This document shows, piece by piece, positions 6,952 to 12,486 of a stretch of DNA of 12,486 bases. The stretch is from Candidatus Coatesiibacteriota bacterium (GTDB lineage Bacteria > B130-G9). The notes under the pieces were generated by a model, which saw nothing but the letters and a program-made list of their open reading frames with translations, made no database searches and was not told the DNA's origin. How positions within the stretch are numbered: position 1 is the first letter of the stretch; each line of letters begins with the position of its first letter. The stretch is from NCBI GenBank assembly GCA_003647755.1, contig QMNL01000014.1, positions 1 through 12,486 on the forward strand, read 5' to 3'. The translations under genes and the position numbers were made by a program.

Positions 6952-8761
6952 CTGTAGCCCCTTCCTGGCCCTCTTCTTCCTCTCTTAACTGTCTAACCTT
7001 CAAGCAACGCAGCCGATTGATCGCCGCACCAATCTCAAAACGCCTCGGCCTGGCGTAATCGCCCCGAGCGAACGGACACAAGATGTCAAGACCCCGCTCA
7101 GAAACGTCCTTATCAATCCGCTCTACTAACTCCCTCATTGTTGTGCTGCTGTCCAGCTCCCTCAGATACTCGGACACACCATAGTAGATCGCATCCCCAA
7201 TCGCACGAGTCTGACAACTGTCAACCAACTGGTCCTGGGCTGAAAGGTCGGTCTCGCTCTCTCCGTAAAGAATCTTGCCCTTGCCCTTGATGTCGATCTT
7301 AACCTCATGGTGACCTGACCGTGCGCTCAACGACCGCTTGAGAGGGCACCGCTCCGTCAGCTCACCGAAATGCTCCCCACCCTCAATCTCGCGCCGCGTC
7401 CGGTGCTCTATCGCTATGCTCTGCGCCTTGACCGTCATGTCCTTCACAAGGTAATTGTCCAGAACCAGCACGACGTCCGCCACATCAAAGTAATCTCCAG
7501 AACCGCCCATGACAAGTATTGAGGAGACCCCAAGCTCAGAATACATCTGCCTGATCTTATCTACAAACGGCGTGATCGGCTCACTCTCCTTCGGAACCAA
7601 GTGCTGCATCCTCACGTCCCTTATCATAAAATTGGTCGCAGAAGTGTCCTCATCGATAAGAAGCACTTTTGCGCCCAACTGGAGCGCCTCGATAATGCTG
7701 GCGCTCTGGGAGGTGCTACCACTAGCGTTCTGGGTCGTGAATGCTCTTGTGCTCTGCCCAAATGGCAGATTGTTAATGAACGGCCTTATATCAACCTTCT
7801 CAACGCTCCGACCCTCCTCCGCCTTCAGCTTGACCGCTCCATTCACCGTTACTACATACTCACGACCATCCCCAGGAATGTGATTGTAAACACCTCGCTC
7901 CAACGCCGACAAGAGCGTCGATTTGCCGTGGAACCCACCGCCTGCTATCAGCGTAACGCCAGGCCTAAGACCCATCCCCTTAACGGGACCACGGTTAGGC
8001 GTCTGAATCTCCATCTGCAGACTCGCCGGAGACCTGAACGGGATGACTATGTCCGCACCGATCTCCCCAGGGTTCACGACGTCCAGCGTCTCTACGTCAA
8101 CTGCGATGCCTCTCATCGGCCTGTCGTCTATCCCACTTCGCCGAGGCAGAATCGAGCCATCCGCCACGAAAGCTATGAGCCCCAACTCCTCGAGCTTGTG
8201 CCGTATGAAATCCTGGTCCTCCACAACATCGATGTGTTTCGACAACGCATTCTTGTCCAGGTTCTGGTATTTGAGAGATTGCCGCACTATGTTCGGCAGA
8301 ATCCCGAACAGCATCGCGTATGCCTCGTTGCCGAGGATGACGCGACCGTCCGCCGGCAGCCCAGCTACGAACCGTGCCTCGACATACTCGTCGGTAACGT
8401 TGACGGAGCTGCGTTCCAAAACCTCCTGGCCGCAGGATGCAATGGCAAGTGTCCCGCTCTTTCCTGAGCCCCGTATCTTGCGCCGCGAATCGGCGCTCGC
8501 CGACCCAAACTGACGAGTCAGAAAATCCTCCAACGCGACTCGACGCGTCGGTGTTGAAAACAGCGCCTGCGGGAAACCAGCCACCTGCTGCGGCACCTGC
8601 ACCCGCAACCGCGAAGGTGGTGCAAACGGATCGCTTTGCACCTTGTCGAAGATGAGGACGTAGTCCTCGAACTTGTATCGACCAGCAAGGGACTTGTATG
8701 ACTTATATCCCGACCTGTCGATGCTCTTAAGTTTTGCCTTTAGATCGTCGCTGTGTAACAT
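6929..8761 (-). CDS. ATPase of the predicted ABC class (ABC_ATPase family, PF09818 type)
   Basis: A soluble 610-residue P-loop protein. Seen: a variant Walker A GGGFHGKST (274-282), a signature-like SGSTSQSASIIEAL (347-360), Walker B VLLIDEDTS (366-374, with Asp370-Glu371), and VMGGSGDYFDVADVV (417-431). The length and the FHGKST loop fit the bacterial family annotated as predicted ABC-class ATPase, which has no membrane domain. From memory, a trypanosome mitochondrial RNA-editing factor (MRB1590) belongs to this family and binds RNA; the role in bacteria is unsettled. The acidic, glutamine-rich tail (592-610) overlaps the start of secD. ATG at 8761 has GAGGG three bases upstream, slightly close. 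It lies 36 bases after the deacetylase gene. The family call is confident; function and substrate are unknown, and any link to secretion is inferred from position only. Confidence 0.93.
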   Translation of the reverse strand: MLHSDDLKAKLKSIDRSGYKSYKSLAGRYKFEDYVLIFDKVQSDPFAPPSRLRVQVPQQVAGFPQALFSTPTRRVALEDFLTRQFGSASADSRRKIRGSGKSGTLAIASCGQEVLERSSVNVTDEYVEARFVAGLPADGRVILGNEAYAMLFGILPNIVRQSLKYQNLDKNALSKHIDVVEDQDFIRHKLEELGLIAFVADGSILPRRSGIDDRPMRGIAVDVETLDVVNPGEIGADIVIPFRSPASLQMEIQTPNRGPVKGMGLRPGVTLIAGGGFHGKSTLLSALERGVYNHIPGDGREYVVTVNGAVKLKAEEGRSVEKVDIRPFINNLPFGQSTRAFTTQNASGSTSQSASIIEALQLGAKVLLIDEDTSATNFMIRDVRMQHLVPKESEPITPFVDKIRQMYSELGVSSILVMGGSGDYFDVADVVLVLDNYLVKDMTVKAQSIAIEHRTRREIEGGEHFGELTERCPLKRSLSARSGHHEVKIDIKGKGKILYGESETDLSAQDQLVDSCQTRAIGDAIYYGVSEYLRELDSSTTMRELVERIDKDVSERGLDILCPFARGDYARPRRFEIGAAINRLRCLKVRQLREEEEGQEGATGEKEPIG

Positions 8762-8797
8762 CTTCCCTCATATTCAAAAATCATAAGGCTATACCCG

Positions 8798-9559
8798 TCA
8801 CTGCCGGCCTAAGACAGCCGACTCGAACTCTCTACGGTACTCGAAATCCAGAAGCCCGCTCATGAAGTAGCGCAGCCGCAGCCGGCTCGTGCCCTCTGTT
8901 ACCATAATGCGCTTAAGAGCGAAAGTGTGTTGAGAATCCTGGGCCGCACCCCGCAATACCGAGCAGGCCGCGATGTAGCCCGCATCTCGGACGGCCTTCA
9001 CCACTCTGGCGTCAAAAAGCCCGTAAGGATACGCAAACGTTGAGACCTCCGCGCCTATCATCGACGACAGCGTGGCCCTCGACTCGACCATCTGGGCATC
9101 GATCTCATCAACGGTAAGAGCCGTGAGGTCAACGTGATTTCGTCCGTGAGAGCCGATCTCAAAACCTTGCCCAAAGAGCTCCAACAGCTCCTCAGCACTC
9201 ATCATCTCAAATGACCGCATCTTATTCCGCCAGTTGCTGCTCCCACCAATACAGCTCGTCAAGACATAGAAAGTCGCTGTGCAACCAATCTCTGAAAGCA
9301 CCGGATAAGCGTGCTCAAAACAGCTCTTCGCTCCATCGTCAAACGTGAGGGCAAACTTGCGCCTCAAAGAGGCAGCGTCCCCGGCCCTTAGAAGCGAGGC
9401 AAGCTCTCGGACAGTGATCGATTCGTATCCGCGACGAAGGAACCACTCGGCGATCTCTCTGAGTTTTGAACTCCTCACAACCAGCGGCGAACGAGGCGCG
9501 GATGGGCCGTCGGGCGCAACGTGGTGAAACATGAATATGGGAACTCTAGCTCGCACCAT
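8798..9559 (-). CDS. NodB-type polysaccharide deacetylase (carbohydrate esterase 4)
   Basis: This family removes N- or O-acetyl groups from cell-surface or cell-wall sugars using a metal ion. Numbered from the chosen start (253 residues): VPIFMFHHV (6-14), LTFDDG (71-76, catalytic base Asp74 and metal ligand Asp75), SHGRNH (137-142, metal ligands His138 and His142), and FAYPYG (175-180, motif 3). The second motif has SHGRNH in place of the commoner SHTxxH. The ATG at 9559 is preferred because AGGGG precedes it and family homology begins right after it. An upstream in-frame ATG at 9607 would add 16 residues of no family character. It overlaps the glycosyltransferase gene by 14 bases, so the two are coupled and probably act on the same glycan. 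No clear signal peptide is visible, so the site of action is uncertain. The exact substrate is not deducible. Confidence 0.9.
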   Translation of the reverse strand: MVRARVPIFMFHHVAPDGPSAPRSPLVVRSSKLREIAEWFLRRGYESITVRELASLLRAGDAASLRRKFALTFDDGAKSCFEHAYPVLSEIGCTATFYVLTSCIGGSSNWRNKMRSFEMMSAEELLELFGQGFEIGSHGRNHVDLTALTVDEIDAQMVESRATLSSMIGAEVSTFAYPYGLFDARVVKAVRDAGYIAACSVLRGAAQDSQHTFALKRIMVTEGTSRLRLRYFMSGLLDFEYRREFESAVLGRQ

Positions 9560-10685
9560 CTCGGCCCCTGTGGCTGCCTCCAAGCAGGACATCATAAATA
9601 CTCTCAAGCCTCTTGAGCATCACCTTCAGGTCGAACCTGTCCTCTGCCACCGCCCTGCCAACTCGGCCAAACTCCTCCCTCTTCAGAGTGTCCGCGGCCA
9701 GCTCGCTCATCCTGTCGGCAAGCCCATCAACGTCCCCATCGGGCACAACGTAACCGGTGTGCCCATCCTCCACGATCTCCGGAAGCGCCCCGACGTCCGA
9801 GGCAATGACCGGCTTTGCCATCGCCATCGCCTCCACTGCCGAACGTCCAAAGCCCTCCGTCCTGCTTGGCATCACAAGCACATCCAGCGCCGCAAAAGAT
9901 GCAACGGGATCGTCCTGATGCCCGGCGAATATCACATGTTTTGAAAGCCCTAACTGCTCAACCTGCCCCCTGAGCTCACCCTCGAAGGAACTGCCCTTGC
10001 CCCTCGCATCACCAACGATGAGCAGCCTCGCACCCTCGACTGTCCCGGCAACACGCGAGAAGGCCCTAACCAACAGATCAAGCCCCTTCAGCCGGTCGAT
10101 GCGGCCAACCGCCCCGAACACAACCGCATTGTCATCCAACCCAAACCGCCTGCGCGACTCGCTCCGGGAGGTTGTGCGATGAAACCGGAGGAGATCAATC
10201 CCGTTGGGAACGTAGAAAACTCTGTCTTTCAAACTCTTAAAATCCGAGAGCACGTCCGCCGCCCGGTGGGACGTGCAGATGACAGCATCGCTCTTATGCA
10301 GGCTATACTTCCTAGCCTTATTCCGATCGGTCTGTGTCCTCACATGAGCCACGACCGGAGCCCCCAGCGGCTTTGCTGCCCGAAGCGCGTATGGCACGTC
10401 CCAGACGCTATTGGCGTGCACCAGCGAGACCTGATACGAACAAACAGCTCGCCTGAGTCGGCCAACTGCCCGCGGAATGCGTAAAATATTCTTTCCCTTT
10501 CTGAACATCGGCATTTTGATTGACACGACCTCGATTCCATCCCGAGACCCGTGCCAAGCTGGCTCCTTCGAGCAGGCGACGACAGGCTCAAAACGGTCTC
10601 GCTCGAGACCAAAAACAATATCCCTGAGGCTCTCCCAAGCGCCGCCAGGCCTGCTCGTTCCGCTTACATATAAAACCCTTACCAT
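9546..10685 (-). CDS. Glycosyltransferase family 4 protein
   Basis: A GT-B fold, retaining glycosyltransferase of the GT4 kind, which transfers a sugar from a nucleotide donor. Numbered from the chosen start (379 residues): glycine-rich N-terminus SRPGGAWESL (11-20), YVPNGID (158-164), GRIDRLKG (194-201, Arg195 and Lys200 typical of donor phosphate binding), and the EX7E motif EGFGRSAVE (277-285), then PVIASDVGALPEIV. No membrane helix is apparent, so it should act at the cytoplasmic face of the membrane. The ATG at 10685 is chosen because MVRVLYVSGTS begins the fold; an in-frame upstream ATG at 10751 adds 22 residues without family character. Its ribosome binding site is weak. It overlaps the deacetylase gene by 14 bases. 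The acceptor is unknown; lipid-linked surface polysaccharide is a reasonable guess. Confidence 0.93.
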   Translation of the reverse strand: MVRVLYVSGTSRPGGAWESLRDIVFGLERDRFEPVVACSKEPAWHGSRDGIEVVSIKMPMFRKGKNILRIPRAVGRLRRAVCSYQVSLVHANSVWDVPYALRAAKPLGAPVVAHVRTQTDRNKARKYSLHKSDAVICTSHRAADVLSDFKSLKDRVFYVPNGIDLLRFHRTTSRSESRRRFGLDDNAVVFGAVGRIDRLKGLDLLVRAFSRVAGTVEGARLLIVGDARGKGSSFEGELRGQVEQLGLSKHVIFAGHQDDPVASFAALDVLVMPSRTEGFGRSAVEAMAMAKPVIASDVGALPEIVEDGHTGYVVPDGDVDGLADRMSELAADTLKREEFGRVGRAVAEDRFDLKVMLKRLESIYDVLLGGSHRGRDGAS

Positions 10686-10781
10686 AATATCACCGCAATT
10701 TCGTGTCCCGCATTCGAGTGCAGAATGCCATCGCCCAAATGGCGCTGGCAAAGGGAGAGTTGCCTGCCCGCCGGGCCAACT
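10686..10781. other. Gap between yajC and the glycosyltransferase gene, with a small hairpin
   Basis: This 96-base gap is one of the two widest inside the gene run. It contains a perfect six-pair palindrome, GCATTC (10710-10715) and GAATGC (10723-10728), and a second, five-pair one, GCCAT (10727-10731) and ATGGC (10739-10743). Neither is followed by a T tract on the minus strand, so they are not clear terminators. On the minus strand TTGCCA is followed 18 bases later by CATTCT, a poor -35/-10 pair. A separate promoter for the sugar genes is possible but not shown. Confidence 0.4.
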
Positions 10782-11204
10782 TTACTTCGAGGCGCCAGCT
10801 CCAGGCGATATGATGCCGGCTATGGCGCTTCGGTCAACCTCGATCTTGACTTTTTCCGCGACCTTGATGCTAACCGTGTTGTCGGAGACTGCCGCGATCG
10901 TGCCGTGTATGCCTCCGCTTGTCGTTACTCTGTCGCCGACCCTGAGACTGCTCTGCATCTGCTTGACATCTTTCTGCCGCTTCTGCTGCGGCCTAATAAG
11001 CAAGAAATACATGATGCCGAAGATGGCGAATATGAGCAACAGTCCGGACATGCCCCCTCCACCGGCATCTTCGCCCTTGCCGCCCGTCGCCATGGCTGCA
11101 GCAGGCGAATCGATCAGCACAAGAAGTGAGAGAGTCATTAAGACGCGAAAGAGCACTTTTGTCGTGAATCTTTGCACAGTTCGTAACAACGCTGACTTAG
11201 ACAA
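10782..11204 (-). CDS. yajC: Preprotein translocase subunit YajC, probable TTG start
   Basis: YajC is a small single-helix membrane protein that accompanies SecDF at the Sec translocase. Numbered from the chosen start (140 residues): a basic N-terminus and hydrophobic run ending in SPAAAMA (about 32-39) that looks like a signal peptide, a glycine-rich linker, the membrane helix LLLIFAIFGIMYFLLI (about 55-70), RPQQKR (71-76), and RVGDRVTTSGGIHGTI (88-103). The TTG at 11204 is chosen because GAGGAG lies seven bases upstream and it overlaps the tgt stop by eight bases. The alternative ATG at 11138 lacks a ribosome binding site and would remove the basic signal region; the first ATG, at 11264, lies deep inside tgt. 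The signal peptide is a reading of the sequence, not shown by experiment. Confidence 0.92.
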   Translation of the reverse strand: MSKSALLRTVQRFTTKVLFRVLMTLSLLVLIDSPAAAMATGGKGEDAGGGGMSGLLLIFAIFGIMYFLLIRPQQKRQKDVKQMQSSLRVGDRVTTSGGIHGTIAAVSDNTVSIKVAEKVKIEVDRSAIAGIISPGAGASK

Positions 11205-12315
11205 TGTCAGTCTCCTCTTGACGTTTGCTCTCGAGTTCGGCCAGAAAACCCTCCAGCTGGCCATTCCGTATTACATCCCGAAGACGGGACATCAAGCGCA
11301 TATAATACCGAACATTGTGGATACTATTCAACATCGGCGAGAGAAGTTCCCCCGACATATACAAATGCCGCAGATACGCCCTGCTAAAATTGCGGCACGT
11401 GTAGCAGTCGCAACCCTCCTCGATGGGCCTATCGTCCCGAGCATACCGGGCGTTCTTGATCACCAGCCTCCCGCCATCCACGAAGAGCGTCCCGTTCCGG
11501 GCATTCCTCGTCGGCATCACGCAGTCGAAGATGTCCACGCCCAGCGACACAGCTCTGGCGACGTCCTCCGGAAAGCCCACACCCATTAAGTACCGCGGCC
11601 TCTCCTCAGGCAGCTCACGTGTGCACACATCGACCATCTCAAACATAGTCGGCTTGTCCTCGCCAACCGCAAGCCCACCGATCGCATAACCGTCAAACCC
11701 CATCTCCACCAGCCGTTGAGCACACTCCACCCGAAGATCCGGAAAAGTTGCGCCCTGGACGATCCCGAAGACTGCGCCTCCCCGGCCAACTGTCCGTAAC
11801 GAGCGCTTGGCCCATTCCAGCGTTAGGTCCATCGACCGCCTCGCGTAGTCAAGCGTAGTCGGATATCCGACGCACTCATCCAGAACCATCGCCACGTCTG
11901 AGCCAAGCCGGGCCTGCATCTCTATCACCCGCTCGGGCGTGAACAGGTGCGAGGAGCCGTCAAGATGAGAGACGAAGTGAACCCCCTCCCGCTCGATCCT
12001 CCTGAGCGTCTTCAGACTATAAACCTGAAAGCCCCCGCTGTCGGTTATGATCAGCCCGTCCCAGTTGATGAACCTGTGTAGCCCCCCGGCTGCCTCGATG
12101 ACGTCAATCCCAGGCCGCAAATATAAATGATAGAGATTGCAGAGAATGCCCTGCACACCGTGCGCCACCAGCTCCTTCTGTGCAACACCCTTCACGGTGC
12201 CCTGAGTCCCTACCGGAAAGAAGGCCGGCGTCTCAACCGTGCGCCCATTCACAGAAAGCCTTCCAACTCTCGCAGCGCACTCGGCGCTTCTCGCCTCTAT
12301 CTCAAATCTCAACAT
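11197..12315 (-). CDS. tgt: tRNA-guanine transglycosylase
   Basis: Bacterial TGT exchanges guanine 34 for preQ1 in tRNAs with GUN anticodons, the step that leads to queuosine. The 372 residues match the usual length. Seen: ITDSGGFQVYSL (90-101, Asp92 equivalent to Z. mobilis Asp102), VLDECVGYPT (144-153), FGIVQG (183-188), YAIGGLAVGE (210-219), the nucleophile region DIFDCVMPTRNARNG (261-275, Asp264 equivalent to Asp280), and the zinc site Cys302, Cys304, Cys307 and His333. All catalytic residues are present. The ATG at 12315 has GGG three bases upstream, a short spacing that resembles the one before the ATPase gene. It is the first complete gene of the run. Its stop overlaps the proposed yajC start. 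No other queuosine gene is visible here. Confidence 0.97.
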   Translation of the reverse strand: MLRFEIEARSAECAARVGRLSVNGRTVETPAFFPVGTQGTVKGVAQKELVAHGVQGILCNLYHLYLRPGIDVIEAAGGLHRFINWDGLIITDSGGFQVYSLKTLRRIEREGVHFVSHLDGSSHLFTPERVIEMQARLGSDVAMVLDECVGYPTTLDYARRSMDLTLEWAKRSLRTVGRGGAVFGIVQGATFPDLRVECAQRLVEMGFDGYAIGGLAVGEDKPTMFEMVDVCTRELPEERPRYLMGVGFPEDVARAVSLGVDIFDCVMPTRNARNGTLFVDGGRLVIKNARYARDDRPIEEGCDCYTCRNFSRAYLRHLYMSGELLSPMLNSIHNVRYYMRLMSRLRDVIRNGQLEGFLAELESKRQEETDIV

Positions 12316-12452
12316 CTTCCCATAACCCCAGGGCCGCTAGGACGACCACACCGCTTAGGCGATACCTTACGCTGCCCACGACCAAACTCTCCGTTCAGAA
12401 GCCAGAAGCACCTCCCTTACATCCATCGAGAACTCTCTTTTCGCATCCCGCC
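12316..12452 (-). other. Leader region ahead of tgt
   Basis: This stretch has no gene of recognisable family. A 19-codon minus-strand frame starts with ATG at 12426 and ends with TAA at 12367; it has only a weak purine-rich stretch (AGAGAG) upstream and no attenuator-type codon run. No riboswitch consensus, including a preQ1 type, could be recognised by eye. It is most simply the 5' untranslated leader of the operon. Confidence 0.35.
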
Positions 12453-12482
12453 TCTATAACACAGTCCCGTTTATCTTTCCAA
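12453..12482 (-). promoter_or_regulatory. Candidate sigma-70-like promoter upstream of tgt
   Basis: On the minus strand TTGGAA (12482-12477) is followed, after 18 bases, by TATAGA (12458-12453), or after 17 bases by the shifted TTATAG. Each hexamer matches the sigma-70 consensus at about four of six positions. The start of transcription would fall near 12445, giving a leader of about 130 bases before tgt. It is the only plausible promoter pair I found ahead of the gene run. The window ends four bases beyond it, so an upstream gene and an alternative promoter cannot be excluded. Confidence 0.35.
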
Positions 12483-12486
12483 CGCC

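Noticed and set aside
7601..8467. Plus-strand open frame of 288 codons opposite the ATPase
   Set aside because: The minus-strand ATPase motifs fix the coding strand; the antisense translation is arginine- and histidine-rich with no family resemblance.
10710..10767. Internal promoter (TTGCCA ... CATTCT) and terminator between yajC and the glycosyltransferase gene
   Set aside because: The -10 candidate matches poorly and the nearby palindromes lack a T tract; not strong enough to call as either element.
10477..11589. Plus-strand open frame of 370 codons across yajC and the ends of tgt and the glycosyltransferase
   Set aside because: It spans three minus-strand genes and the gap between two of them; its translation is low-complexity and has no recognisable domain.
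12367..12426. Nineteen-codon minus-strand frame in the tgt leader as a leader peptide
   Set aside because: No strong ribosome binding site, no codon run typical of attenuation and no terminator/antiterminator pair seen; chance is the simplest explanation.

Overview
The window is a stretch of bacterial chromosome, GC-rich (mid to high fifties percent by eye), in which every convincing gene lies on the minus strand. Transcription therefore runs from the right edge to the left. In that order the genes are tgt, yajC, a GT4-type glycosyltransferase, a NodB-type polysaccharide deacetylase, an ATPase of the 'predicted ABC class' family, secD, secF, a bifunctional rel (RelA/SpoT), ridA, and a FabD-like acyltransferase that has lost its catalytic serine. 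Gaps are 0 to about 100 bases and several stop and start codons overlap, so this reads as one long operon or a few tightly coupled transcription units.

Right part (about 12486-10782): a candidate promoter and a leader of roughly 130 bases precede tgt (queuosine tRNA modification). yajC (Sec accessory protein) probably starts at a TTG inside the end of tgt. Middle (10685-6929): a glycosyltransferase, a deacetylase and an ABC-class ATPase sit between yajC and secD, splitting the tgt-yajC-secD-secF order that is common in bacteria. Left-middle (6951-4141): secD and secF, the proton-driven part of the Sec translocase. secD starts inside the ATPase gene. Left (4130-403): the (p)ppGpp synthetase/hydrolase, the enamine/imine deaminase RidA, and the FabD-like protein. 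Bases 1-402 hold no gene. They contain a group of hairpins that share a GCTTGA loop; one is followed by six T on the minus strand and is the best terminator candidate for the operon.

The organism cannot be named from this window. The core is housekeeping. The split SecD/SecF, yajC next to tgt, and rel just after secDF fit many phyla outside the gammaproteobacteria, including candidate phyla known from metagenomes. The repeat at 26-198 reminds me of dispersed palindromes from Verrucomicrobia and other PVC bacteria, but that is memory and was not checked. No tRNA, rRNA, CRISPR array, transposase or phage gene was seen.

The most unusual points are the FabD-like protein lacking both the nucleophile and the malonyl-binding arginine, the surface-sugar and ATPase genes embedded in the Sec operon, lineage-specific insertions in SecF and in the Rel hydrolase domain, and the repeat whose hairpin stem shows a compensatory base change.
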